From NCBI GenBank assembly GCA_964035575.1, contig OZ037871.1, positions 1-64,000 of the forward strand: a stretch of 64,000 nucleotides of DNA, given 5' to 3'. The notes below the pieces were generated by a model. That model ran no database searches. It had not been told where the DNA came from and was given only the letters and a program-made list of their open reading frames with translations. This DNA comes from Rhynchopus sp. YZ270_cl-10. Its lineage: Eukaryota > Euglenozoa > Diplonemea > Diplonemida > Diplonemidae. The position numbers and the translations under genes are program-made. Below are positions 31,401-39,166 of the stretch, in pieces (the first letter of the stretch is position 1; the number at the start of each line of letters is the position of its first letter).

Positions 31401-33129
31401 CTGCACCGGGGCTGCGTACTGTTGCGTCTACACCTGGGCGCACCTCCACTGACGGCGAGGCAGACACTTTATTCAACACAAACGACGCCGTCGCCACGAC
31501 ACCGTCGACGTAGTGCGCTCCCCCTAGCACTGTGCTCTGTGCAAACAGCGTCATCGAACCAGGTGAGGACACATCAAAGGATGTGAAGACCTGCTTCAGG
31601 TGCTCTCTGCCTTGCTGCCAGAACTGCACCTCCGACACACTTGAGTTGCAGGGCTGTGGGTACGGCGCCTGTCCTGCTGCAGGGTCCACCGGAGGCAGGG
31701 TACCCGTGGTGCAGGTCACGGAGAAGTCGCAGGGCACGTTCTGTGGTATGATGTAGACACTGCCCCGCTGCTCGCAGGTGTGTGTAATCGACGGTGCGTC
31801 AAGCGTCCGCTTTAAAGTGTATGTGACACTCTGCTCGGCGCTGTCGAGGTCTCCTACCCTGGACGCCTTCGCTGTGAACGTGATGTCCCCGATGTGTGTT
31901 GCGGTGCTGAAGGAGATTGTCACAGCACCCTGGGAGGCGGACACTGTTGTGGCAGTGCCCACGGTGTACGACACAGTGGCGCCTGAGTCGAGTGGCGTGA
32001 CTGTGATCTCCATGGCGTCCACGAACGAGCTGCCAGAGGGGTGGCTGAAGGACACGCCTTGCAGCGTGTAGTGTTCGCACGCATCGCCGCTGTAGTGAGG
32101 GACACATGCGCAACCACGAGACAGGCAAACACCGCGGCCAGAGCACTTGTTTGGGCACTCAACACAGGTGCCTCCTTGCTGGAACCACCACTCCGGACAC
32201 GGGGACACATCCGCTTTTCCCAACTCTTTCGCAAACCCGTTCACGTCGTGGGAATAACAAAACGTAACAGCATCAGAGCCCACCGGAGCAGCAAAGTCAA
32301 CCACCACTGCATCTGTAGTGGAGGAGGAGACCGTGCCCACAGTGAGGCCAGGACTGCTGCCTTCCTTGACCATGAACACCAAAGAAGCTGTGTCGGCAGT
32401 GGTGCTTCCGGGGGCAATGGTGAAGGAAACTTGGAATGACTCGATGTTATTCACGGGACTCAGCTCGCGCGCTTCGGTGATGTGCTGCTTCCCGACGACG
32501 TGTGCGTCTGGGCTGGCCTCCCAGCTGATGCCGTCTGCCGAGAAACACACACCCACAGCGCCTTCGACACCCCACTGCACTGTTGCTGAGAAGCTTTTGC
32601 TTGAGGACGCGATCTTCGCGCTCTCAACACCCCTGACGGAGCAGTCGCGCACTGCCGAGAGTGCGTACTGCAATTCGTTGAGGTCCTCGCCGGTGAGCGC
32701 CATCTGGAAGTCTGTCGCGACGGCAGGGTTCTCTGGTGAGAAGACGATCGTGTCCCAAGGGATCTGCACGATAATTGGGCACTTGGCCAGGCCACCTGAA
32801 ACACTGAGCCCTTGCTCCACCATCAGCACAGCGTAGTGCATGTACAGCGGGAGCTCCGCAGTGCACACACATGCGGCGTCGCAGTTGAGATACATCACCA
32901 TCGCGATGCTGCCGCTGACAAGCCCGCATTCGGCACTTTTTTTGTACCACAGGGGGAACACCTCCCCCACGCACGTGACGCCAACCAGCTGCACCCTGAG
33001 TGTGGTCCCGCTCTTGACTGTGTTGGGAGGCAAGGACGGGTCCTGGGACAGCAGAATGACGTCCTTCTCTGCAAAGGCGCAGGGAAGAAGGAGAAGTGGC
33101 AGAAGAAGGGAGATGGCGTACGGTGCCAT
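25447..33129 (-). CDS. Giant type I membrane protein with EGF-like and chitobiase-C-like repeats
   Basis: A 2,560-residue cell-surface protein. The ATG of MAPYAISLLLPLLLLPCAFA is chosen (33129) because a hydrophobic signal peptide begins there; the upstream 39 residues look non-coding. The ectodomain has a Cys-rich N-terminal part, an EGF-like module at ~319-352 (CSGRGVCLSRGCACVPHYSG), several Ig-like blocks resembling chitobiase/hexosaminidase C-terminal modules (clearest ~757-843, LYITLDGSVPDS), and a second EGF at ~1246-1280. A helical middle without Cys is followed by a LamG/ConA-like block at ~1897-2036 and a C-x2-C-type Cys-rich stretch. One transmembrane segment lies at ~2408-2431. The ~130-residue cytoplasmic tail ends with two CxxC pairs (CGACDK, CSSCHK) like a zinc ribbon. 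It has no intron over 7.7 kb, unlike the short REEP gene nearby. A role in adhesion or sensing is inference only. Confidence 0.8.
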   Translation of the reverse strand: MAPYAISLLLPLLLLPCAFAEKDVILLSQDPSLPPNTVKSGTTLRVQLVGVTCVGEVFPLWYKKSAECGLVSGSIAMVMYLNCDAACVCTAELPLYMHYAVLMVEQGLSVSGGLAKCPIIVQIPWDTIVFSPENPAVATDFQMALTGEDLNELQYALSAVRDCSVRGVESAKIASSSKSFSATVQWGVEGAVGVCFSADGISWEASPDAHVVGKQHITEARELSPVNNIESFQVSFTIAPGSTTADTASLVFMVKEGSSPGLTVGTVSSSTTDAVVVDFAAPVGSDAVTFCYSHDVNGFAKELGKADVSPCPEWWFQQGGTCVECPNKCSGRGVCLSRGCACVPHYSGDACEHYTLQGVSFSHPSGSSFVDAMEITVTPLDSGATVSYTVGTATTVSASQGAVTISFSTATHIGDITFTAKASRVGDLDSAEQSVTYTLKRTLDAPSITHTCEQRGSVYIIPQNVPCDFSVTCTTGTLPPVDPAAGQAPYPQPCNSSVSEVQFWQQGREHLKQVFTSFDVSSPGSMTLFAQSTVLGGAHYVDGVVATASFVLNKVSASPSVEVRPGVDATVRSPGAGVVTVLHTTEKGTTTTTSALAQLRVACDVVGENVIAASFRRNTSAAEAAAGGVDLYLDSPMVSQVVHVHVPLPPCVVEVKGSDVAFTGGVHYYSGAVSVSATFVANNANMQGRTFHTYMAKKDAGGSGAFTKASTISVDGVGATEVMCVVRHDDFVGTNYFTDSSETSTLITKKVSSGLVQLAATPLPGSYEGSVQDVTLLCSPVSDCSHYDLYITLDGSVPDSHSAASTKYTAPFPIVTTGVTVVTAKLLSLNVQYESSAPTTFLYTVQQKSPTPEVSPHANVVGGVVLHRDFQESVRLTTSANVEADVLYKIEGDVFKTFPAEGVLLEVGVHTVTFKQKLAAQFFVMSDEVTVEYLVCHVLLPCAVLPPTLDAAGEAVYHAHSVLVQLSTPESAGSVSSAEVDADTDTVLFTQPGVHPVTCQVVNNESDVYLNSPTQTFGFLVRGTLPPPQLSHPGGLYNTPITFRVEGFGPTDYDVPATGLEWTAVNLHTNERESHTGASHEVQLNGVYEVSVRTTYGASNPAEARFYVASEWLRLRVEVRLEATPPVFVVTEMMQHASQRFTPLQVTIRSPSGFSVQGNYLETTVMFDSLAPDLPQGASHGVVDVTAKHDEIVGDSEYRPALYSEPLVIGTFGVTRLTAQSHHALYVPSPPSTQDIYLRMTCANEVSTECGAYGRCVYTGPREIFPRCECDEQHIGLHCEQENSIPAGTSSSTVLLQEAWRLLQGYLLYFPAVVPKVGVIVSNEEDRWVGHLKKQTICGYSLSRDGIEGQLTLSTAHALFSVMRGEHETQEMLVWDIDRGCYLQRSHPVCVNLTLGRGADCFNRADMMVTDADKAAWADILKDTAAMMGLPQPLQEAVNNVHAYNDVAATVDSSEQATNLFLDEKRDTFAALAPLVPFLQKNVEYLAPRSMFSLEGLADNLKELAQEVYFASLAKEVDLAGLVSQLAQRWELFLETLQSNIRNGDWTSFLQLANEGLTAAVLHLWVLILNSLRYSPVQQSTAMSASTLRHIFAARQALWPVDPAQYALWAKYSKQSFVDVLPSASSALHTSVLVLKRLCFEVVDVLLPFDDFATVRCVREKYASANFDLASHETVQVGVVGFMECTALSENKASLDLSTARDGDEGVLLSGYVATQGSVFKNLKPKAEDDVAFKRAQKEQYSQQFSAAEWKGPTPLQQFLLEKRINCDAHKTEASISGGQRFASVQQSSCVLGHICDGLEPKLCATIPSDVDAEYFLSGSCEWRCKGSLVLHDGDCVKPSVGYFSGNGTAQTCQAPGRVAGSPFNTFSAFSTNGTQNNPTSCQQDALFAVISQESTVFPCTYSFAFDIVAHSALQSNATYPLVSVMNKQGDNWVADMVFALHDGYVVFETEHLRVQGLLQPKVLKKLSSNQAVAVALVVDSDGVSIFADGIVQSSALSSQCTTLSGFLSYGGYTGAKGETEGMPFPGYMSSVVFQESPAPPTVFLYTPYNTTALLSLPPMPSNDSVLGATCTSGFFLHTSACVRCPHNATTSQLPRTDISDCRCDEPTAAVVLGVCVANTTEKLPSLACADVSISDGTSVLGTYNELPQQTGETFVKHVELYSSVQNSVIKGRCECENPYAWCVFEGNTNGSVVSVTFDIVTPFDTACYLLHWVEAPLHEVPSIPCRTLVRVRQMLPTVPLFSVSPRNHTFDTLYQSHPLVIYSYLPHPWIFGESIGYGVKVSNLVQEGRHEHVAALARNVEALEQLGVLWASLIRSLTCSIKFEGQWVPLTHFTQFSHHISLESFFVVKVEYNGDAPDVLPSAQSHVLYSPREFRHMQGALVREVNQLEKRIVFEDEGGGWLDIAENILLVANLFLVIVVALSVSGGVFYTYDLARRRQEAYKQARRGTEQWHLLPATDADERLELPMHPLGGHDALQSTREGMELLAASEVSTLSFSSSDGEEEAGAPMLHQSALKPCGACDKLVPHREQFVKSALEPPMMVCSSCHKMLSLRAPMFK

Positions 33130-33309
33130 CGCACCTCTACGTTGTTGATAGGTTCTAGGGAGGGGGAATCTGTTGTGGTCGTGTGGTGAGTGGGTCCAAA
33201 AACTGACTGAAAACTGGGGGAAATGCTTTTGTTTTCTATTTTTCAAAGGTTCTAAGTATTAAACGTTCATTTCCCCAGACCCACAATACTTTTTGCCCCA
33301 ACGATTTTT

Positions 33310-33864
33310 TCACGCCGCATCGCTCTGTGCCATTGTGGCAACTGCTCGGTGCAGTGCTGCGCGTCCCTCTGTGTACATCTCGTCGCAGTCGATTGCTTGC
33401 AGACGCCATGCCATTTCTGCGTGCGACGCTTTGGCTGTCTTTTGCCCTTGGTGTGCCATGTGTTCGTGCATGTGTTTGATTATCGTGTCCAGCTGCCGCT
33501 CCACCAGATTATTCAAACAGACCAGGGCTGGGGAAGACACACGCTGGACCTTGCGGCCTTTCTGACGGAACATATCGACGACAAGCCTACGCAACCCTGT
33601 GATGTGCTTCCCTGCCCGTGACCGTCTCTTCCGAACGATACACATGCCTTTGCCTTTGCCTTTGACACGTCCTGTGCCTTTCCCTCTGTCTCTGCCTTTG
33701 CCTTTACCTGAGCCTTTGCCTTTGCCTTTACCTGAGCCCATGCCCATGCCTTTGCCTTTGCCTTTCAATTTACCTTTCAACCTCGTTGACTGGAGTGGTG
33801 GCAGCGGTGGTGGTGGTGCAGGGCCTGTCAGGGGGTTTGCAGAAATATTAGGAACATCCGACAT
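33310..33864 (-). CDS. H2B-like histone-fold protein with Lys-Gly repeat tail
   Basis: 184 residues from the ATG of MSDVPNIS; an upstream in-frame Met would add 20 unlikely residues. The N-terminal third is Pro-rich, then strongly repetitive and basic (KGKGKGMGMGSGKGKGKGSG), recalling the SGRGKGGKG tails of H2A and H4. Residues ~95-184 fit a histone fold: helix 1 ITGLRRLVVDMFRQKG, loop, helix 2 SSPALVCLNNLVERQLDTII, loop and helix 3 KASHAEMAWRLQAI. An H2B-like C-terminal helix follows (YTEGRAALHRAV, compare SEGTKAVTKY of H2B). The match is distant and the canonical H2B sequence is not conserved. It could be a divergent H2B variant or another histone-fold protein. It lies 180 nt upstream of the membrane protein gene on the same strand. 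The purine/pyrimidine repeat may vary in length between alleles. Confidence 0.55.
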   Translation of the reverse strand: MSDVPNISANPLTGPAPPPPLPPLQSTRLKGKLKGKGKGMGMGSGKGKGKGSGKGKGRDRGKGTGRVKGKGKGMCIVRKRRSRAGKHITGLRRLVVDMFRQKGRKVQRVSSPALVCLNNLVERQLDTIIKHMHEHMAHQGQKTAKASHAEMAWRLQAIDCDEMYTEGRAALHRAVATMAQSDAA

Positions 33865-34201
33865 TGTTCCGTGTAGTGTGTCGCTGTGGAGGGTGTTGTT
33901 GAAAAGATGAAAACAGGAAAACATCGCTTGCAGTTGAGGAGGGGGGCATTCTTTTTCTTAAAGTTCTCTTCTGCGAAGAAGTGCAAATTGTGTTTTTATG
34001 GTTTATATAAAATGAAGAGTTGTAAACTTCCCCTCATTCTCGGTGGCGTGTATTCGTTGACAAAAGTAAAAGCACTTGTGTTGTCTTTACTTTGCCTGGG
34101 GGGGGGAAAAAAATACTAATGTACCGCGTGAGCAAGCCCAAGACCCCGAGGTGAAAAGAAACGATGGTCGGGGTTTACTAGGGTTTTTTGTCGTGGCGGT
34201 C
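33865..34201. other. Intergenic, histone-like gene to REEP gene
   Basis: No gene seen. This is the 5' flank of the histone-like gene and the 3' flank of the REEP gene, both minus strand. It holds a G tract (GGGGGGG at about 34099-34106). Confidence 0.5.
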
Positions 34202-34758
34202 TTACTTCTTCTTCATGGCAGCGGCAGCCTGGTCTTCGGCCTGCTTCATGTGCTTGTCGATCTGACCTTCGTGCTGCTTCAGGAATGGGCGAACTCCCGA
34301 TTCGTAAATGAGGTGGGCGCCTCCTGTAGGTGGGGAAGGTTGAGGGTGAAACATAGGGTGGGCACACATACTGAAGGCACCAAGCCAGACCAGGAGTGCC
34401 AGCTTCGCCTCAGAGTAGAACGGCAGCACCTTGCGGATGTGGTCAAGCCAGAACTCACCGAACTGCACCATAGACACGACAGTCCAGAATGTCAGCCATT
34501 GTGTGTCGTCTGCGGTGTCCTCAGACTCAACAGCTTTGAAGCTCTGTAGGGTGGTGTTGGGGAAAATCCGAGCGGCATCCTTAGCAAAACTAAGTCTGAC
34601 ATCGTTTCAGAAAAAAGAAGCTAGAAAAGAGAGAGACTAAGCAGGAAGCAGGAAAGAGGAAAGAGGAAAGAGGGGGGCATGCTGCACACCTTGTATCCGC
34701 AGAGCAGAAGCCACGCACGCGAACAAGCGTCCATCGAGAAACTCAGAACTGCTGCCAT
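34202..34758 (-). CDS. REEP/HVA22/DP1 (TB2) family ER membrane-shaping protein, three exons
   Basis: Exons are 34758-34690, 34579-34372 and 34323-34202, with introns of 110 nt (GTGTGC...CTAAG) and 48 nt (GTATGT...CTACAG), giving 132 residues. The spliced protein contains the family core: a short exon-1 N-terminus (MAAVLSFSMDACSRAWLLL), then SFKAVESEDTADDTQWLTFW, VLPFYSEAKLALLVWLGAF, then after the second splice RGAHLIYESGVRPFL. The family usually reads SFKAIES..EDDTQWLTYW, PFYYELKL.FLVWL and GA..LYEKFVRPFL. The 48-nt intron is a multiple of three without a stop, so it is easily missed. Reading through it would put 16 foreign residues between WLGAF and GAHLIY. The C-terminus is Lys/Ala rich. 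The expected role is reticulon-like shaping of tubular ER. Confidence 0.9.
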
Positions 34759-35698
34759 TTTGTGCGTACTAGTGTTTGTGTAGTGTCCTGTCAGAAAATG
34801 GGTTAGTTGAGGGGCAGAGGCAATTTGGGTAACAGCGGTATGCTCGAATAAGGGAGGGGTGGGGAAGGGGGGCTGAGACGAAGTTGTGTCATATTTAGTG
34901 AAGTAAGGAATAACTAGACTGCACAAAGGGGGGGGGAGGGGGATAAACGTTAAAAGCTAAAAAAAAACAAAGAGCCAAAGAGTGTGTAAGTACGTGCTGG
35001 AATGCCCGCACTAGACGCGCTGTGCGCTTAATTTTGAAAAGTAGAAAATAATTTGACACGAACCTCTCATGCATAACATGAATGCAGACGGCGTCAAGGG
35101 ACACAAAACTTGAAAGTGTTGAAAGATGACTACACAGTACCAGCCGTGAGGCATACGTATCCTTGCTCACAAAGTACACTTGGACATCAATGTGCACACC
35201 TTTTCACTGGCCGTTACAAAACCATGAACCCTGGAAAGACATGTAAAACACGTGACGTTCAAAGAATAAGGGGATAGAATACTTGAACGATGACATTCCA
35301 TAAATTTTGAAATTTTCTTGGTAAACCATACTCACATGCCAAATGAGCAAATAATAGCAATAATAGCAAAGAATAGTATTGTCTGTAGTTCATCCAAGCG
35401 CCTCCGGATTACCTGCCAACCTGCCTACTGAGTGTTCCAGAGTCTTTGTATTGTCCCTTGGCAAAAAAAAAATACTAACATCAAAAATCTCAATGCACAC
35501 TGTTGATTCTAAAACGGGGTGGGGGAAATCGGCTTCTAGCAGATACTGAAAAAATTAAACCAAACGAAGCGAGGGGAGGAGTAACGCTAAGTGATCCCAG
35601 GAACGACCTCTGGTAAGCTGCGTCAGTTACTTCACGGGAGGACCGGGCAAAACTCCGCGCATGAGTGACACTTAAATTTAAGCAAAGAGACACATACA
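34759..35698. other. Intergenic, REEP gene to paralogue copy 1
   Basis: No gene found. It is the 5' flank of the REEP gene and the 3' flank of copy 1. It contains a diverged copy of upstream motif P (34990-35011, GTGCTGGAATGCCCGCAC) and a reverse-strand copy of motif Q (35121-35156). A purine-rich stretch lies at 34620-34680 within the REEP intron, and a G tract at about 34928-34937. Confidence 0.5.
34990..35011 (-). promoter_or_regulatory. Upstream motif P, copy upstream of REEP
   Basis: A 22-bp word with core TGCTGGAATGCC, 232 nt upstream of the REEP start codon. The same word lies 173-175 nt upstream of paralogue copies 1, 2 and 3. REEP is otherwise unrelated to those genes, so sharing here argues that the motif is more than duplicated flank. 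Function unknown. Confidence 0.4.
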
Positions 35699-38600
35699 TT
35701 AAACTCCGTTCTGCAGAAGCTGTTGAGGCTCCGTCTCATGCAAGGCTGACGCCACCACAAGGCTTGAAGCCTCGACAGCAGCTATCGGGTTCACATTCTC
35801 CTGCACGAGTGTGTCCATCAGGGTCTCCCCAAAGCTGTGTGTCGAGGCCACAACCACGTGCATGTCTGCGGAAAGTGGAAGCAAGCCACAACGCGTCAAT
35901 GAGTCCAGCAGTCCAAACGCTTTTGCACGCCCTGCCGTCTGCTCTGCTTCCCCCAACACTGCCTGCTCACACGACCCCAGCAAGCCTGGCTGGAAGGTGC
36001 GGTTCCAGCTGGAACCCACCTTCACAATTGTGGGACGCACACTGTCCACTCCCATTGCCTCCAGGCGCTGCTCCAGCATGTCAGGAAACGTGCTGATGCT
36101 GAGCGACGTATCTGCAGTTCCCTTTGCCACGTCGCCTGCAGTGTCCACCAATGTGTCACCAACATCTTCAACACTACAGTGAAGAGCACCGGGCATGACC
36201 TCCCTTCCTCCTCCGCTGTCCCTGTCACAATCCAGCTGCAGCTTCGACGTCTTGACAAGCACGGAGTAGGGGTCCTTCAGCTTCTCCGTCATTTCCTCAC
36301 GGAAATTCTGTATCGCATCTCGCCCGATGACGCGGGAAGCTCCAAACCATCTCCTGTCAGGCGCAATGCGTGCCATGTTTCCGCCATTTCCTTTCGTTGT
36401 GTCTTGATTGAAGAGACGTTGATCACAGAAGTCAGATGCCTGACCACGTCCTCCGACGCCAAGGTTAAGCGCCGTGCGTTCATTAAGGTCACGCTCCTCA
36501 TCCCGGTCTTCAATGTTTCCTCCTGTTCTCGCCATTCGATTCTCCTGCTTCTGCCGTGCGTAGCGGAAGGCCTGTTGTTTGTCGTGGCGAATTTCTTCCC
36601 TCTTCCGTTCATCCTCCCGCTCTGCAGTGCTCATCGCCTGTCTCTCTTCTGCTGCTAAAGCACGGGCCTCTTGTGCCCGCTTTGCCATCTCCTTGATAAC
36701 TTCGTCTTGCTTTTTCGCGATCTCCCTCTGTTGTGTAAAGGTACGACGCTCCTCCACCTGCTTTCTTTGCACCCTCGCCGAAGCATCCAAACCTCTCGTC
36801 AAGGAAGGGACTGCATCCACATTGTGCACCTCAGCTCCATCCGGGACTCCTGCCGCCGCCAACCTCTTCTCCAACGGAATGACGTAACCCTTAGGGCTCC
36901 TCCAATTTGCTATGCAAGGAGGAATCTTCCAATCCCGTTGCTCCTCTTTGGTCAGCTTTGTCGAAGAGTGAAGAAGCGGTGCAGGAGGTGAAGGGGGGCC
37001 AGCTGGAACCTTTTTGGCACGGAATTTTGGAACTTCGAAGGGGTCTTTTTGTGCGGTGACCATTTTGACGTCCACGCTTTTGTCTGACGCGTCAAGCACA
37101 CTTCCTCTCACGAGCTGTCCAGTGTACGCTTCACGGTTGACCTTCGAATTCCTCATGTTCGTCAGTACCTTTGCCCGGAGGAGCCTTCTTTCCAGCCTCT
37201 CGTCCTCCTCCTGCTCTTCCTCCTCACGCTTCCTCTTCAGCTGTCTGCGTTCGGCTTCAGCCAACTCCTCCTCCTTTGCCTTGAGGAGCATCTGCTTCAC
37301 AACGTCAACATGATGCTTCACCTGCGCCACCCGATCCGCCTGTGTCTGCAACACCACCCCGTCAGGACCGTCGGCCGCTGCATCCTCCTGCGACAGCAGG
37401 TCACTCCTGATGTTGTACACAAGAAACAGCTCCAGCAGGTCCTGCGTCAGCTGGATCTCCTTCGTCAGGCTTCCTGCAGGCAGCTGCAGCACACGCTCAA
37501 GATGCGGCTTCACCTGCACAACACACATCCCAAACAGCGTCGACTCCATCTGCATGCTGCGGTACGCCTCTGCGAACGCACGCTGCTCAGGTGACAGACT
37601 CTCCACAGCCTTCGCAAACTCCTTCTTGCTTGGGATTGTCTCCAGCAGCAGCGGGATCTCAAACACATCACGGTTCTGCACAATCACCGCATGCTTCGGC
37701 AGGAACACATCATCCCCACCCACATTCCCAAGGAGCACAACAAAGGCACTGAACTGCTGTGCCTCTGCCCGCAGCTGCACGTGACGAGCAACATTCCCAC
37801 TCGACCCGCCAAACTGGTGGTCCACAAACGCATGCAGGTTCACCTGCGCCTCCAACGTTGCCTCCGTTGTCGCATTCAGGTCAAAACGCATCACAGAAGC
37901 ACCCAACGCACGTGAAAACGTCGGCACAGGCAGACACCCAAAGCGCTTGTCCTGCACCACCACACTTCCCTCGGGGTTCAGGTTGCCGTGCCGCACAGAC
38001 ACAGCCAACCCACGTGGTGCATACGCACGTTGCAGACGCCGACGCATGTGGAAACTCATGTACTCAGCAAAGTCGTTCGCAGACACAGCCTTCCCCACAG
38101 CTGCCACAAGCTGGTCACGCAGCAGACTCTCCACATACACCACACTTTCTGCGTACGAACGGCACACACGCGACATCTGCTGCACCACAAGCGAAACACC
38201 TGCCTCCTTCCCAGATCCCAGTGAGCCAGCGTGCTCCACTTTGCCCAGCTTCTTCACCCGGCGACGCAGCGCACGTTCCTGCTCCTGCACAAGCAGTTCC
38301 AACTCGCCCCTCTGCAGAAGCGCTCCCGCACTGTCGCCAGCACTGCCTCCGTCGTCGTCAGCAACGTCCACCATCAGCGGCACCGTCGGCACAACAATGT
38401 CGTCTGCATTCGTGTCAAAGCTCCCGTGCGCTGCAGCCCCTTGCACACCGAGCACCTCCTCCATCTCATCACGCACTGCTGCACCAAACCGTGCAAGGCC
38501 AGCAAAGAACGTCTTCGCATCTGCCACGTCCTTGTTCCTGCACGCCGTTCTGCACGTCTCCACCTCACGGTTGATGTGGAAGCGCACGTCCATCTTCGCA

Positions 38601-39166
38601 GCCACTCCTGCAGTCACCACCCCACCCGCCAGCTGTCGGAGCAGCCACGTCAGGTCCACTGCCCCCACCTCCCGCCGCTCCGTTGTGTCAAAGGGTGCCT
38701 TCTTCGTCCGCGTCAGCACCTCTGCAGACCGCCGCCGCACCACTGCCGCAAAGGCCTCCTTCTCCCCGCCACCACGCTGCACCGCAAATTCGTACTCGTA
38801 CTTCACATCCCAAAAGTACTCGCGGATCGTCCGCTTGTCCTCCGTCCGCTTCTGCTCCCGCACAAACGTGCAAGTCGTCTGGCTCAGCGCCACCAGCGTC
38901 GCAGTTGTGTCCACCTCCACAGTCTTCCCCAACAGCTCCTGCAGTCCCGCCTCCCCAAGGCGCCCCTCCAGCAGCAGGTCCAGACAGCGCAGCACAGCAA
39001 GCCCACCCGCACCCGTCAGCCCCTCCACCAGCACGTACTTGTCATCAAACGTGTGTGGCACGTCCCCAGCAAGCACAGGGTGTCTGTGTGCCTGCAGCAC
39101 ACGGCGTGCATGGCCAATCCCCTCGCTCAGGCCCTTCTTCAACTCACTGTGTCTCAGGGACAGCAT
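35699..39166 (-). CDS. Cassette-family paralogue copy 1, carrying an SNW/SKIP segment
   Basis: 1,155 residues from the ATG of MLSLRHSEL, the point where all four copies begin to agree as protein. Residues 1-652 are the shared N-arm, including the conserved block LSPEQRAFAEAYRSMQMEST and LTKEIQLTQDLLELFL. I believe related blocks occur in large protist protein families, but I cannot name a function. Residues ~653-1005 are unique to this copy. Residues ~695-925 match the spliceosomal factor SNW1/SKIP/Prp45 (DPFEVPKF, GPPSPPAP, WKIPPCIANW, KGYVIPLEKRLAA, EEIRHDK, DQRLFNQ). Residues 1006-1155 are the shared C-arm (VDTAGDVAKG to LLQNGV). The SNW1 N-terminal ~170 residues are absent and there is no intron in the segment. 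It could be a fusion gene, a captured retrocopy, or the host's only SKIP. Confidence 0.85.
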   Translation of the reverse strand: MLSLRHSELKKGLSEGIGHARRVLQAHRHPVLAGDVPHTFDDKYVLVEGLTGAGGLAVLRCLDLLLEGRLGEAGLQELLGKTVEVDTTATLVALSQTTCTFVREQKRTEDKRTIREYFWDVKYEYEFAVQRGGGEKEAFAAVVRRRSAEVLTRTKKAPFDTTERREVGAVDLTWLLRQLAGGVVTAGVAAKMDVRFHINREVETCRTACRNKDVADAKTFFAGLARFGAAVRDEMEEVLGVQGAAAHGSFDTNADDIVVPTVPLMVDVADDDGGSAGDSAGALLQRGELELLVQEQERALRRRVKKLGKVEHAGSLGSGKEAGVSLVVQQMSRVCRSYAESVVYVESLLRDQLVAAVGKAVSANDFAEYMSFHMRRRLQRAYAPRGLAVSVRHGNLNPEGSVVVQDKRFGCLPVPTFSRALGASVMRFDLNATTEATLEAQVNLHAFVDHQFGGSSGNVARHVQLRAEAQQFSAFVVLLGNVGGDDVFLPKHAVIVQNRDVFEIPLLLETIPSKKEFAKAVESLSPEQRAFAEAYRSMQMESTLFGMCVVQVKPHLERVLQLPAGSLTKEIQLTQDLLELFLVYNIRSDLLSQEDAAADGPDGVVLQTQADRVAQVKHHVDVVKQMLLKAKEEELAEAERRQLKRKREEEEQEEDERLERRLLRAKVLTNMRNSKVNREAYTGQLVRGSVLDASDKSVDVKMVTAQKDPFEVPKFRAKKVPAGPPSPPAPLLHSSTKLTKEEQRDWKIPPCIANWRSPKGYVIPLEKRLAAAGVPDGAEVHNVDAVPSLTRGLDASARVQRKQVEERRTFTQQREIAKKQDEVIKEMAKRAQEARALAAEERQAMSTAEREDERKREEIRHDKQQAFRYARQKQENRMARTGGNIEDRDEERDLNERTALNLGVGGRGQASDFCDQRLFNQDTTKGNGGNMARIAPDRRWFGASRVIGRDAIQNFREEMTEKLKDPYSVLVKTSKLQLDCDRDSGGGREVMPGALHCSVEDVGDTLVDTAGDVAKGTADTSLSISTFPDMLEQRLEAMGVDSVRPTIVKVGSSWNRTFQPGLLGSCEQAVLGEAEQTAGRAKAFGLLDSLTRCGLLPLSADMHVVVASTHSFGETLMDTLVQENVNPIAAVEASSLVVASALHETEPQQLLQNGV
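36148..37208 (-). other. SNW1-like: Cassette of copy 1, containing the SNW/SKIP domain
   Basis: This interval replaces the 140-180-bp cassettes of the other three copies at exactly the same place, after KRKREEEEQEE and before VDTAGDVAKG. The SNW core runs from about 37050 down to 36400. The flanks within the cassette (RLERRLLRAK... on one side, RDAIQNFREEMTEKLKD... on the other) are consistent with the remaining central and C-terminal SKIP sequence or with unrelated filler; I could not separate these. The SNW domain normally docks with splicing proteins and transcription cofactors. Its presence inside this family has no precedent I know of. Confidence 0.85.

Noticed and set aside
34324-34371. 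Reading the 48-nt segment of the REEP gene as coding (SMCAHPMFHPQPSPPT)
   Set aside because: It begins GTATGT and ends CTACAG. Removal restores the family motif WL..RGAHLIYE..VRPFL, and the inserted residues do not belong to the family.
36154-36250. Copy 1 3' cassette border as a separate small gene
   Set aside because: The main reading frame passes through it unbroken into the shared C-arm.
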